Origin: Epichloe hybrida
Lineage: Eukaryota > Ascomycota > Sordariomycetes > Hypocreales > Clavicipitaceae
Length of the DNA: 64,000 bases
NCBI GenBank assembly: GCA_019022495.1
Contig: JAFEKR010000011.1
Span: 930,001-994,000, forward strand
Reading direction: 5' to 3'
Shown piece after piece: positions 1-10,541 of the stretch (the stretch's first letter is position 1; each line of letters begins with the position of its first letter). The position numbers were made by a program, and so were the translations under genes. The notes below the pieces were generated by a model, which worked only from the letters and a program-made list of their open reading frames with translations, was not told where the DNA came from and made no database searches.

Positions 1-1089
1 AATACGGGAGTTGATACGGCCATCGATGCTCTGGATGCTTTCGGGAGACATGTTTGGAGTAGGAATAGCACCGCCGTTTCCGACGTGGGCACCGAAGGGT
101 ATTTGATTTGTTGGAATTGGTGGCGGGGGTGGAGGAGCATAGCTTCTTGAGGGCATCGCGCTCATTTCCTGCAGCTCATGTCTGGGAAATGTTCCGGACT
201 GGGGGGTCATAATCGGCGATGAAATATTTACTCCTTTGACCTGCTTCTTTCGCGGCGAACGCAGAGAGGCAAAGAAGGATGATGTTCTGGATTGAGTCTT
301 GTCGTCATGTGCTGCCGCGTTCAGGTTGAGGTTGGCTGGCTTGACTCGGTCCTTTCTCGGGGACGTGACGGATTTATCGGAGCTCGAGATGCGCTGGCTT
401 GATGCGGCAAGGACGTCGGGCGCCTCCAGCACAATGCCTCGCTGCTTTGCATCCTCCTGCTCCATGACATGTTTGTACATTTCTTCCAGCTGGGATTGCG
501 CCATGTCCCGGTCTGCAGAAACGACTGCTTGATCGACGTACGGGTCTACTCCGGGGAGATTGCACGTCGATGTTGGCGACGGGTGAATATACGGAGCGTG
601 AGGGGAGAGCAGCTGCTCGTTGAACTGAGTCCGAAGAGGCGACGGATGTGAGAAATTCGGTACTATCTCCCTGGACGGATTGCTGACCAGAAAGGGATTG
701 TATCCGTCTACGGGCGAGTCGTTGCCATACAGTTCCTTTGAACCCTGGTATTCAAACTCGTCGTCACCCAAGTGGAGATGCTCTCGTCGCTTCTTTGCAA
801 GTGACAGTAGAGTTATGGCAACCAGCACCAAGGATATACCGTATGCCGCAACAATGCCACCCACCTGAGCTGGGAGATATTTTGTGTCTCTCAGAGCACC
901 GGCTGAAAATGCTGGATCGTCTTCAGGGCTCGGCGCCGAGTTCCAGTCGACGCTGAGAGGATTTTTATCTCTCTTAGTTACGTCAAATGTGAGTTCTGCA
1001 CCAGTTGGTCCTGCATGGATGAGTGATGTAACGAGCGTAAGGGTTAGAATCGTCAGTGAGGGAAGAAGTTGAAGGTGCCTCGGTAGCAT
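1..1089 (-). CDS. Unknown single-pass membrane protein (5' part, runs off the window)
   Basis: The reading frame is open from the ATG at 1089 to base 1 (363 codons, no stop), so the 3' end lies outside the window. Residues 1-26 look like a signal peptide (a leucine-rich stretch ending SLIHA). A short lumenal or extracellular region follows, then one hydrophobic segment at about 75-97 (VGGIVAAYGISLVLVAITLL) and a basic stop-transfer KKRREH. The rest is a long cytoplasmic tail rich in Ser, Pro and charged residues, with a poly-proline run (APPPPPPIP) near the window edge. This is the usual build of fungal single-pass type I membrane proteins of unknown role. I do not recognise the family. The start is the first ATG before the signal peptide. 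No intron is needed in the visible part. Confidence 0.72.
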   Translation of the reverse strand, partial: MLPRHLQLLPSLTILTLTLVTSLIHAGPTGAELTFDVTKRDKNPLSVDWNSAPSPEDDPAFSAGALRDTKYLPAQVGGIVAAYGISLVLVAITLLSLAKKRREHLHLGDDEFEYQGSKELYGNDSPVDGYNPFLVSNPSREIVPNFSHPSPLRTQFNEQLLSPHAPYIHPSPTSTCNLPGVDPYVDQAVVSADRDMAQSQLEEMYKHVMEQEDAKQRGIVLEAPDVLAASSQRISSSDKSVTSPRKDRVKPANLNLNAAAHDDKTQSRTSSFFASLRSPRKKQVKGVNISSPIMTPQSGTFPRHELQEMSAMPSRSYAPPPPPPIPTNQIPFGAHVGNGGAIPTPNMSPESIQSIDGRINSRI

Positions 1090-2118
1090 CGTGGAGGGGA
1101 AGGCGAGCCCTTTATGGCGGCGATCGCTGTGGGATGTGACCTCCTAATAGAGGATGTCGACGAAACATCATCGGAAGGAGAAGTGACAAGGACGGGGAGT
1201 GGATGTGAGCGACATGAGGCATGTTCCAGTATATACCAGTCGAGCGGCTGCTGAAGTTCGGCAAGTGTCTCGAAGGCTAGCGCTGGGACGGCGAGATCTG
1301 TCGCTGGTTTGCCGGATTAGGTGGGTGCAAATGGCCACGCCCCGGCCGTGCTGCGAGGCTTGGATGGCCATGCATAACGGCGGTTGGACGAAAAAGCTTT
1401 TTTAGTGAAGAGACGGTGATGGATAGTGCAGAGTGGCACGGGAGGTTTGTGCAGCTTGATGTGCTCTGGTTGGATGCGGAGTCGTGATGACAGGGATGTT
1501 AAGCGCCGAGGTGGACAGGATGGGGTGTCCAGCGCTTGTGATTGGATGCGGGCCGTGCACCTGCACACCAATCAACTGCTGGTCGACCCCGCTTCTCAAA
1601 ATATCACAAGAGACAAGAAAGTGCTCAGCAGTCCGTACGGAGTATCCGAGAGAGACAGGACCTGGAAGGCGGGCGTGTCTACGGAATATGTTGTTCAATC
1701 GCAACAGCTTTTCGTCAATCCTGGGGCTTAATGTAGAAAGTGCCCCGTACTCCGCAGTGAGAGATCCTTTTTTTAAAAGTGGATGCCTCTTATAAACTGC
1801 TTCTCTGATAAAAGTTCTCTTACGCAGTACTCCGTACGGATTGCCCGCTCTGCACCAACTGCTTAATAATTTTTACGGACCGTACTCCGTAGTAATGCCC
1901 ATCACATGACCTCGCGACTGACAGGCGTTGTACCTGACACGCTGCAATCCAACCACAAGTCTCTCATAACAAGTGAAAGCTATTTAAGAGCAATTGTTCG
2001 CTGTTGGTGTGGTCGGAAGAATTTGCTTGACCTTTTGCTGTCGGGCCGGTTTCATTCATATTGTTTCAATGCGTATCTGCCCATACTCGCGTGCTTACCG
2101 ACGCGTCAACGTGCTATC
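1090..2118. other. Intergenic region, divergent promoters
   Basis: About 1 kb lies between the divergent membrane-protein and SRS2 genes. Several open frames of 60-103 codons cross it, but they overlap each other and show no family features, so I leave them out. The half nearest SRS2 carries three exact copies of the word TACGGAGTA or its complement (1636, 1828, 1883) and a near copy at about 1747. Confidence 0.6.
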
Positions 2119-5073
2119 ATGGCCGCCACAGATTCGGATTCAATCTTGAAGTCGCTGAACAAGGCTCAATGTCGCGCTGTCACATCAAATGCGCCCACAG
2201 TAGCCATTCTAGCTGGTCCAGGAAGTGGTAAGACACATACGTTGACATCTCGTGTCGTATGGTTGGTTCAACAGGCGGGTTATCAGCCTGCCGACATCAT
2301 TGTCGCGACTTTCACAGTTAAGGCTGCCAGGGAGATGAAGGAGCGGATTAGAAAACGACTGGGTGAAGAAAATGAGAGAAAAATTGTTCTAGGAACCTTT
2401 CACTCTATTGCTCGTCGATATCTAGCAACCTATGGCAAGCGAATTGGGCTGGACTCGAAGTTTGCGATTGCAGACGATGGGGACTCTCGTGCCATCATCC
2501 AAAGAATCATCAAGAGACTCGATTTGAAAATTGAGCCTTCACATGCCAAGGCTTGGATTAGCAAGAAGAAATCGAAAGGAACTACATCAACTCCCAAAAA
2601 CGGCAAGCAAAAAGACCATCCATCACTGGACATTTGCTACCGAGAGTACCAAGAGCATCTTGCCAGAGCTAATCTGCTAGACTATGACGATTTGTTGGTG
2701 CGATGCGTTGAACTACTTGAGGAACACCCCTCATGTGTGTCCAATGTGCAGGCTGTGTTAATTGACGAGTATCAAGACACCAATGGCATACAATACGACC
2801 TGATGAAGCTCTTTGCTCAGGCGCGACAAAGAATCACAATTGTGGGCGACCCAGATCAAAGCATTTATGGCTGGAGATCTGCAGAAATCAAGAATCTGTA
2901 TCGACTTCTACGTGACTACCCCGAAACAGACGAGATATCATTGGAAGAAAATTACCGTTCTTCCCAACTCATACTCGACATGTCACTGAAAGTCATTCAG
3001 CAAGACACCAAACGATACGAAAAAGTTCTTTTGCCGGTTCACACTAAGGGAACGAAGCCGGTGCTAAGAAAGCTTAGGAGCTCACCTGTGGAGGGGGAAT
3101 GGATCGTGTCAGAATTAAGGAGGGTGACATCAATGTTTGGAGGTTCGCTGAAGAATGAGGATGTAGCTGTTCTCCTACGTTCAGCGTCACTATCGAGACA
3201 CATAGAATCGGCTCTAGGAAAGGCAGGTATCTCCTACCGCATGATTGGTGGACACAAGTTTTACGAGCGCAAGGAGATCAAGATTCTCCTGGATTATCTA
3301 CGAGTCGTGTACCAACCGGACAACAATGACGCTGTTGCACGAATAATCAACGTACCTCGGCGAGGCATCGGGGAGGCAACAATCAAGTCTCTCCTAGAAG
3401 AAGCCGAGAAGTCTAAACTCAGTCTTTGGGCTCTACTATGGAGGCATTGTCGTGGTGGACGACAAGCAACAACCAAGATCCGGCCAATCATGGAGCAGAA
3501 GCTGAATACGGAATTGCTGAAAATCATTTCTGCATTGCGTAAAAAAGCAGAGCAGATCAGCGAAATGGGTTCATTCTCGTTGGTGGACCTGATTGAACAG
3601 CTAGTGAACCAGCTTAACTTCCAGAAGTACTTGGAGGCGGAATACGAAGAGGAGCACGAGCAGCGATGGGCTAACGTGCAGGAATTATTCAACTTGGCCG
3701 GGGATTTCGCACGGGACTTTGGCAACCCCGAGGAGGAAGAGTTACCCGAAATCGACGAGGTGGAACAAGCAAAAGAGGATGACATACTCGGCAGGTTTCT
3801 GGCCAACGTAGCGTTGGCATCAGACGCGCAATCGGACGACAAACAGCAGGACAAAACATGCCAAATCACGATATCGACCATCCATGCTGCCAAAGGCCTG
3901 GAATGGCCAGTCGTCTTCGTTCCATCAGTTTATGGAGGCTCGATACCGCACTCTCGAGCAGACGACATGGACGAGGAGAGACGGCTGCTCTACGTAGCAA
4001 TGACACGCGCCAAAGCCTTGCTTTACCTGAGCTGCCCGATGTACGGACCCCAAGGACTCAGTAACAAGGTCGACCTTTCGCCCTTTGTGTCGTCATTCGC
4101 TGCAGCTTTCGATCAAAAGGGGCCGTCGTTCGACCGACCAGTGGTCGAAAGTATTGGGAGAATCCTCGGTCGAGTCGTCCCATCCGAGAAGGCGATATTC
4201 GATAAGCTTCCCCCATTGTTTTGTCCCGAGGACGATAAATTCCCAATTGAACCGTTCGATCCAAAAGAAGCCGATCCACTGGATCCGGATGCAGAAACGC
4301 AGTCCGCCAGGCCACCGAAGAAACAAAAGACGAGATACGGCCCCAGCGCCTCAGGTGAGAGGCAATGGAAACCAGAATATGCCACTACGATGGAGCAGAG
4401 CGATGGTTTCACCATGTCATCAATGCCAGCGTTTGTCACTGCTGGAGCTCTTGCCGCATCTAAAGTGAAAGCAACATCATCATTCAATGCCGAAAAAATT
4501 GATTCGAAACGAGGACCCAAGACGGATCCCACCAACAGACGGCCGGACCAGCGAAGTCTTCTTGGCTATATAACAACAGAGTCCAAGGCACCAGCCACGA
4601 CCATGAGTCGCAGAATTCAGCCAGCGGACTATTCATTAGCTCGGTATGAGGCCGCCGCATCTAGAGCGGCTCGCCTCGCGGCGCCACAGCCCAACAACGT
4701 GTGTAATGAAAGAAAGCCTGCGATTGACCCAGAATTCGCGAGACACAAGATCCGGGGATCAAAGCCAATATCGCGAAGCCCCATCGGCAGACCAGCCACA
4801 AGTGAGCTCCCCGGCAGAGAGTATGCCTGCTTCTCCAGTTCTCCCCCTAGGCAGGAATCTCCCGAGCCACCCAAAGATGAGCCATCAGCCACGGTAGCCG
4901 CGCCCCCTAAAGCATGCACGAGCTTCCACTCCACGACCTTTACGGCAATGAAGCCTGTTGGGGGTGTAAGACGACCAGTCGGACTAGGCCCACCACCGTC
5001 CATGGATCGTCTACGGAAACCATTCAAGCCACTGACGATTAATCGTCCGCAGGGTCAGCCCAGAAAGCCATGA
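2119..5073 (+). CDS. SRS2: SRS2-type UvrD/Rep superfamily 1 DNA helicase
   Basis: This is an ATP-dependent 3'-5' DNA helicase of the UvrD/Rep family. The fungal member Srs2 strips Rad51 from single-stranded DNA and restrains recombination in the nucleus. The 984-residue product shows the SF1 motifs in order: Walker A AGPGSGKT (about 32-39), FTVKAAREM (Ia), GTFHS, Walker B DEYQD (about 216), GDPDQSIYGWR (about 242), ENYRSS, HAAKGLEWPVV (about 588) and VAMTRAKALLYLS (about 627). From about residue 700 on it is a low-complexity tail rich in Ser, Pro and Lys, as in Srs2. The frame is open back to 1906, but the ATG at 2119 has the better context (ATCATGG) and sits just before the conserved Q-motif region. 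There is no intron. PcrA-like is the only alternative name. The family call is firm; the exact Srs2 orthology is inferred. Confidence 0.93.
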   Translation: MAATDSDSILKSLNKAQCRAVTSNAPTVAILAGPGSGKTHTLTSRVVWLVQQAGYQPADIIVATFTVKAAREMKERIRKRLGEENERKIVLGTFHSIARRYLATYGKRIGLDSKFAIADDGDSRAIIQRIIKRLDLKIEPSHAKAWISKKKSKGTTSTPKNGKQKDHPSLDICYREYQEHLARANLLDYDDLLVRCVELLEEHPSCVSNVQAVLIDEYQDTNGIQYDLMKLFAQARQRITIVGDPDQSIYGWRSAEIKNLYRLLRDYPETDEISLEENYRSSQLILDMSLKVIQQDTKRYEKVLLPVHTKGTKPVLRKLRSSPVEGEWIVSELRRVTSMFGGSLKNEDVAVLLRSASLSRHIESALGKAGISYRMIGGHKFYERKEIKILLDYLRVVYQPDNNDAVARIINVPRRGIGEATIKSLLEEAEKSKLSLWALLWRHCRGGRQATTKIRPIMEQKLNTELLKIISALRKKAEQISEMGSFSLVDLIEQLVNQLNFQKYLEAEYEEEHEQRWANVQELFNLAGDFARDFGNPEEEELPEIDEVEQAKEDDILGRFLANVALASDAQSDDKQQDKTCQITISTIHAAKGLEWPVVFVPSVYGGSIPHSRADDMDEERRLLYVAMTRAKALLYLSCPMYGPQGLSNKVDLSPFVSSFAAAFDQKGPSFDRPVVESIGRILGRVVPSEKAIFDKLPPLFCPEDDKFPIEPFDPKEADPLDPDAETQSARPPKKQKTRYGPSASGERQWKPEYATTMEQSDGFTMSSMPAFVTAGALAASKVKATSSFNAEKIDSKRGPKTDPTNRRPDQRSLLGYITTESKAPATTMSRRIQPADYSLARYEAAASRAARLAAPQPNNVCNERKPAIDPEFARHKIRGSKPISRSPIGRPATSELPGREYACFSSSPPRQESPEPPKDEPSATVAAPPKACTSFHSTTFTAMKPVGGVRRPVGLGPPPSMDRLRKPFKPLTINRPQGQPRKP

Positions 5074-5732
5074 CCGCGAGAGTGATAGGGGACGGATGGG
5101 AAGCCGAGCTCAAGGTCCTGGTACCCGCCATCGCGAGGTTGGTGTCGCGAACCGAGCAACCGTGACGACCGAGCGTCAATAGCACGGAGGCGGGGGTTAC
5201 CCTTGCAAGTTGTGGCGTGGCAGTACCAGCTTATGTAACGCTCAAGCGTCATGTTCGCATTCATGGTTGTGTAGACTACTTGGAGCATGTGAAGGACGAG
5301 AGACTGTTATTTGTACATACTTACTAGTAAGACTTTGCTGCTGCCCGCCCCCACCAGACGACGGCATCCAATTTTCTCTCCGTTTGATACGGAGTAATCC
5401 ACCCAAAGAAGTCTGGGGTCCACCACAGCGCAGCTCACGCACAAATTATGTAGTGGCCAGTTGTTGGCTGCGCCGCTTTTTTTTCGTGCAACATCAACAC
5501 CACCAGTGACCAACAGGCACTTGCGACGACATTTCTGCCTACTCCCAAGTACGGTCCGTAGAACGAACGCATCTCTGCCTCTTACCTCCTGCCTCCCCCA
5601 AACCGCAGCGCAACTCCTCATCTTCACCAAATACGGGGCCCCTCTCTCTCACCCACCGTCTTAACCCCATTGCTTCTCCGTCCCTCATCCCCTCTTTATA
5701 AATGAGAATAGAAAAATAGAAAATAGAAAATC
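5074..5732. other. Intergenic region before the RING gene
   Basis: No supportable gene. There is one TACGGAGTA copy at 5388. A C/T-rich stretch (about 5570-5700) and TTTATAAATG at about 5696, some 35 bp before the RING start, look like its core promoter and leader. Confidence 0.5.
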
Positions 5733-6449
5733 ATGGCTTCACAATACGAAGGTTCGTGAACCACCCCCCCCCCCCCTGTCCGCAAAATCAAGATTCGTAA
5801 AAATAAAAAAAAATAAAAAAGTCACGAAAACACACACAATTCCAAAGAGGACAACTCATCTAACACCCTCCCAGTAGAGCACAACGTGCGATTCGCCCCC
5901 TCGGCCCCCTCAACCCGCCGCATCAACATGGCATCCTTCTTCTCCCTCCTCGACCGCGTCTCCTCCTCTGGCACCGCCACGCCGCACAACAACCCCAACG
6001 CGACGCCCACGCTCCCCGACGTCGCCAACGTCTTCCGCCTCCTGCAAGACCAGATGCAGACCCTCGCCGCGACGGCGCCCACGGACGACAACCGCTCCTT
6101 CCTGATGGAGCTCGTGTCCGCGCTGGACGAGGACATCCACGATCCTCCTTCGCAGCTCGAGGGCGTGAGCCAGGAATTCCTGGACGCCCTGGACAGGGTG
6201 AGTCGCAGCAGGTTGGGCAGGGGGGAGGATTGCGCCATTTGCAAGATCCCGTATCTGGAGGACCAGTATTGCTTGGTGGTGGAGCTGCCGTGCAAGGGGA
6301 GGCATCGGTTTGATCTGGAGTGTGTGGGACCGTGGTTGAGGAGCAAAGGGACGTGTCCCATGTGCAGAGAGGAAATGGGCAAGAAGAAGGTTGTTGCGGC
6401 TGCGCAGGAGGACGATGGTGAGGATGATATGGACATGATGTACGCTTGA
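5733..6449 (+). CDS. RING-finger protein with Asp in a zinc-ligand position
   Basis: Two exons, 5733-5751 and 5875-6449, join in phase to give 197 residues (MASQYE-VEHNVRF...). The 123-nt intron has donor GTTCGT and acceptor CCCAG, and holds a run of 13 C followed by A-rich sequence. The first exon is only 19 nt. The RING lies at about 125-169: CAIC, then LPC, then H-x2-D-x2-C, then CPMCR. The fifth zinc ligand is Asp where RING-H2 proteins have His, which is the RING-D pattern described for some E3 ligases. The C-terminus is acidic (EDDGEDDMDMM). A ubiquitin E3 ligase role is inferred from the domain; no substrate can be named. It converges on the DUF3632 gene. Confidence 0.85.
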
Positions 6450-6775
6450 GAGGGGGGTGTTGAATGGTTGTGGTTTTGAAGGAGTCCTCTTTTTCTGTTC
6501 CTTTCACTGGGGCATGGCAAGAATGGCGTACTGGGAGGTGCGAATTGGTCAAAGGGGGGGAACGGGGTTTAAGGATGTGTGGTTTAGGTGACAAGCTGGA
6601 GTTTTTGAGAATGGGCGTCTACAACCGATGGGAGGGATCGCATGTGTCAAGACACGAAAGGCATAGCATTGCTCATCTCTAACTTTGTTCCAAACACTGG
6701 TGTAGGGCAGTTTTCCCCACCCTTCTTTTTTCTCCCCCATCATTCATGAAGCGTAACTCCCCCGCGCAGCTTCCG
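6450..6775. other. Convergent 3' region
   Basis: About 326 bp between the converging RING and DUF3632 genes. Small open frames here have no support. It presumably holds both 3' UTRs. Confidence 0.5.
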
Positions 6776-7712
6776 TTAGCCTTCAATCTCCTTCATCTTC
6801 TCCAATGCCTTCTGGGCCTTTTCCTTGGCAGCACCGCTTCCTGCGCCGGCACCCAAGACGCCGATTCTCTCCCGCCAAAAGTTCCATCGCTCGGTTGTCA
6901 GTCCAGACTTGTCGCTCTTGAACAAGCTTCCAGGCTTCAAGGCGCGCGTCTCCATGGCATCCAGCTTCTCGACTTCGGTCCCCTTCTCGTGCAGTTTCTT
7001 GCCAGCGTGGGTGATCCACTCATAGGCCGTGGCAATCCTCGTGTCTTTGGCATTGGGTCGGTCCTCGGGCGCCTCTTCGAGACCAGAGCGCAGTTCCCAG
7101 ATGGCAAAGTTGTGCCAGTCTTGAAGAGAGAGGCCGTAGAGTCGGGCGGCAAATGAGTTGAGGGACACCCATTCTTGAATCGAGGCCGTGTCGTTGTCTG
7201 AGCCGTCAAAGTCGGGAGATACTGTGGCGAAGCCATATTTGTCAGTTATTCGAGGGAACCGTATTTTCTGGTAACCTTGGTGTCCGACGCTGAGGAGAAA
7301 TAGAGGTTCGTGGGACAGCAACAAGGTACTCACGATTCCATGCATCTCTCATGACGGGTCCCAACATGGGCAATTCCCCCCAGACCCTCGTCTTCTGCCC
7401 CCACATCTCAACCTCTTCATCCCTCTTGGTCTTCAACTTGGCTACCGTCAGGGCCAGGAGCTGCTGGCGCTCATCATCGGCGGGAATCTTCTTGGCCACG
7501 CCTACAAGGATGGTCCAGAAGCTCCAGAGCCAGTCTTCTGCTTCGGACGAATCAGCAGGGTAGAGCTTGTCGATTTCACTGGCCGTCGTTTCGGCAGAGT
7601 CTTCGGTGGGAGATGATTTGTTAATGGCGTTGGAGAGGACGGAAACAATATGGGGTTCGTGTTTGGAATCGGCGTCTCTGGAGACCGAGCTGACGTCGAT
7701 GGGGGAAGCCAT
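6776..7712 (-). CDS. DUF3632-like protein of unknown function
   Basis: Exons 7712-7334 and 7221-6776 on the minus strand join in phase to give 274 residues. The 112-nt intron has donor GTGAGT and acceptor CACAG. The product is helical and soluble, with the pattern typical of the fungal DUF3632 family: LWSFWTILVGVAKKIP, a WG...VWGELPMLGPVMRDAWN block, and a second half with WVSLNSFAARL and LALEDW-like helices ending in a Lys/Glu-rich helix. I know no biochemical role for this family, which is often expanded in filamentous fungi. The unspliced frame from 7345 gives a false N-terminus because it translates the intron. The family assignment is from memory of the pattern and should be tested with a profile search. 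Confidence 0.75.
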
Positions 7713-8353
7713 GGTCGTGGTCTGGCTGTGGAGTCGGGGACGGCGAGGTTGTTGATGTTTGGAGGAGGAAGCGCGTGGCGGGGTAGGAGCTGAACGGGGA
7801 TTGACGACGTTGCTTACGGCAGCCGTGAGGCGTGGTGAGTGTGCTGTCGGGAATGAAAATGGAGAGAAAGCTCCTTTTGATGAAGCCAGGCGGCTGAGGG
7901 GTTCGGGAATGACTAAAGAAGCGAGAAATGGTCACGTTTTTCATCATTCTTCTTGTTTTCGCAGCCCTTTGATTGGGAACATGTCCGAAGTCGAGTGAAA
8001 GTCCCCCGCCGGAGTGGTACGGACTACAGTGGGGTGTACGTCACGCGGCAAACAGCTTGCAACACCACCCTGTTAGCGGCTAGCAGCGGGATAGCTTGGC
8101 TTTCACTGTCCAATATAAGGCCCACTTTGGGCCATCTATGTACATGGCACCTAGTGACCTAGATCAGGCAGGCACTTTCATCTACGCCATGGCAATTTAA
8201 ACACGTTCTTTTTCATCCTTCACCAGCTCGGGTCCAGGAAGCCAGCCGGTACGACCGTGAAGAAGAAAAATTCGTCCATTGCAGTGGCGATAGTCCCTCC
8301 GTACTGTCGACCAAAGAAAAAAAGAAAAAGAAAAAGAAAAAAAAAAAGAGGAC
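7713..8353. other. Divergent promoter region, DUF3632 / BNA7
   Basis: About 640 bp, no supportable gene. A purine-rich AAAAAG-type stretch (about 8311-8350) directly precedes the BNA7 ATG and is probably its leader. Confidence 0.5.
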
Positions 8354-9349
8354 ATGGGTTCGACACCAGATCCCTGGTCAGAAACACCCTGGGGTCGCCG
8401 GGAAGATCTCGCCGTCCCCATGTGGCAGAAATCCCGAGTCCCCTATGTTTGCCATCCGAACAAACTCCAACACGTTGATGTCTGGGTCCCCGCAGAGTAC
8501 GCGCCTCACCCCGACCGCCCTCCGGCCTCATGGCTTCCAGATGCTCCTCACACCCTCTGGGTCGTCTATATCCACGGGGGCGCATGGCGAGATCCGCTCA
8601 TCACGTCTGAGTCCCTCGTGCCGACGCTGAAGAGCCTCCCGCCGGCGTGGCTCGCATCGATGAAGACGCCAGTCGCGTTCGCCTCGGTCGGCTACACCCT
8701 GTCTCCGTACCCTGATCACCCGTCGCAACCCAGCGTCCCCTCGGATCGCAGCCGCAACGCCGAGCACCCGGCACACATTCTCGACGTCCTCGAGGCCATC
8801 TCCTTCTTGCAGCGGCGGGCGGGCTTCGGAGACAACTACATCCTGGTCGGCCACAGCTGCGGTGCCACGCTGGCGTTTCAGGCCGCCATGGACCCGGCGA
8901 GATGGGCCGTCGACAGGGCCGGCGGGGCCCTTGTTGTCAAGGAACCCTCGATGGTCCTGGGGCTGAATGGGTTGTACGACCTGCCGGAGCTGACGGAGGA
9001 TCCTGGCGACGGACATGAACGACATCGCCGTGTATACGCGCGGTTCACGAGCAACGCGTTCGGCCATGACAAGAATCTGTGGAGAGCCGTCAGCCCGGCA
9101 CTGGTGGAGAGCTGGGCGACGGAGTGGCCGGGCGGCAGGCACGTCATGCTTGTGCAGAGCCCTGGAGATGCTCTGGTGCCCTACAGGCAGGCCGAGAGAA
9201 TGAGAGACGGCCTCGTCGCGTCCAAGACGGACAAGTTGGCGGTTGAGCTGATTGAAGGCGACGGTGACCACGACGATATTTGGAAACAGGGCACGCTGAT
9301 GGCTGAAGTACTCGTTCGGGCCATCCGCAAGGTGTCAAGCCTGTCGTGA
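8354..9349 (+). CDS. BNA7: Kynurenine formamidase (arylformamidase)
   Basis: This 331-residue cytosolic alpha/beta hydrolase should convert N-formyl-L-kynurenine to kynurenine and formate in the tryptophan-to-NAD (kynurenine) pathway. Supporting residues are the HGGAW oxyanion motif at about 74-78, the nucleophile elbow GHSCG at about 165-169, the acid within SPGDALVPYRQAE (about 269) and the histidine in GDGDHDDIW (about 305). The block GLYDLPEL...YARFTSNAFG...LWRAVSPA is characteristic of fungal Bna7. It is a single exon, and the ATG follows an A-rich leader. It is somewhat longer than yeast Bna7. It converges on the SDR gene with about 180 bp between stops. A related esterase is a less likely alternative. 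Confidence 0.86.
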   Translation: MGSTPDPWSETPWGRREDLAVPMWQKSRVPYVCHPNKLQHVDVWVPAEYAPHPDRPPASWLPDAPHTLWVVYIHGGAWRDPLITSESLVPTLKSLPPAWLASMKTPVAFASVGYTLSPYPDHPSQPSVPSDRSRNAEHPAHILDVLEAISFLQRRAGFGDNYILVGHSCGATLAFQAAMDPARWAVDRAGGALVVKEPSMVLGLNGLYDLPELTEDPGDGHERHRRVYARFTSNAFGHDKNLWRAVSPALVESWATEWPGGRHVMLVQSPGDALVPYRQAERMRDGLVASKTDKLAVELIEGDGDHDDIWKQGTLMAEVLVRAIRKVSSLS

Positions 9350-9531
9350 GTAATTTGAAGACACATGATTCTAATCACAATTTCAAAACTTGAGTGGATA
9401 TCAATGACTGGCGCTTTTTCTTCTTCTTCTTTTTTTTTTTTTGGCTGCATGCCTGCTCTGTGGCTTCAGATAGCATTCCCATCACCACGAGCCCACGTCC
9501 ACGTCCACGTCCACGTCCACGACCTCATCAT

Positions 9532-10541
9532 CTACGCAATCGACATCTTCATGCCTCCGTTGGCACAAACCACACTCCCCGTCGTCCAACCAGCCTCCTC
9601 TGAGCACAGCATATCAATCGTACCGGCAATCTCACTCGTGAAACCCGGTCTCCTCCCCCCCATTCCCTCCCTCACCGTCCTGTCAAACCTCTCCGCATCC
9701 CCCCCCGCCAGCTCCAGCACCTTCTTCTCCCCGTCATACGCTGCCAGCGGCGCAGCATCCACGTACGGCTGGTTGATCTTCCAGAACTTTTCGCCCGCCT
9801 GCGCGTACATGTCCCCCCACGCGGGGCCGGGATTCACGGCATTCACCGTGGCCCTGCCCGCCAGCTCGCGACTCCACGTCCTCGTCATGGCCTCCACGGC
9901 CGCCTTGCTGCCCGCGTACACGGACTGCCCCTGGTACCCAATCGACGAACTGACGCTCGACACAGTCACGATCCGTCCGGACCGGTCATTCGGCAGGTGC
10001 GGCGCCACAGTCTGCGTGAGGAGAAGCGGCGCGAGCACGTTCACCGTGTACACGCGGTTGAACTCGTCTGCTGTAATGGGGCCGAGTGCCTCGTCGTTCA
10101 GAGCCTGGTTCGACGCCACGCCCGCGTTGTTGATGAGAATGTCGATCCGGAACTCGTCCCCTGCACCGCCCTCGCTGTACGACGAGAAGAGCTCCCTTGC
10201 TGCTTCGAGGATGGTCGTCGCCGCGGACGCGGGGTCACACATGTCAGCCTGCACGGGGAGACAGTGAATCGAGTGTGTGGTGGAGAGGTCCGCGCAGAGC
10301 TGCAGCGTCGGAGCCTTGGACGACTCCGATGTGTATGCCACGAGGATGTTGGCACCCTTGGCGGCGAGTCGTCTGGTGACTGCTTCGCCTATGCCTGTTT
10401 ATTTTTTTTATATTTTTTTTAACATTCACAGATGGTGACTAGAGTTGGTGTGCGAGTAACGAGGGAGAGGGGAGTCCAGTCCTGCGTACCTCTGGATCCG
10501 CCGGTGACAATGGCAAGTTTGTTCTCATACGGCCGGGCCAT
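9532..10541 (-). CDS. Short-chain dehydrogenase/reductase (classical SDR)
   Basis: Exons 10541-10490 and 10394-9532 give 304 residues. The intron (95 nt, donor GTACGC, acceptor AAACAG) falls inside the cofactor loop, and splicing restores TGGSRGIG (13-20). Other SDR marks are NNAG at 106-109, SSV...S and the catalytic YAGSK (Tyr177, Lys181), followed by NPGPAWGDMY. The protein therefore binds NAD(P)H in a Rossmann fold and oxidises or reduces an alcohol or ketone. The substrate cannot be told. It resembles 3-oxoacyl-ACP-reductase-like fungal SDRs. There is no signal peptide or membrane segment. An ATG-less open frame from 10341 lacks the glycine motif, so the upstream exon is needed. Confidence 0.9.

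Noticed and set aside
1090..1905. Several plus-strand frames of 60-103 codons before SRS2
   Set aside because: They overlap in different frames and show no family features; the region is a divergent promoter.
3294..3893. 199-codon minus-strand frame inside SRS2
   Set aside because: It lies wholly within the helicase exon, is Ser-rich by reverse translation and has no domain.
5822..6594. Minus-strand frames of 223-232 codons over the RING gene
   Set aside because: They are shadows of a GC-rich exon and the intron; the RING frame on the plus strand has clear zinc ligands.
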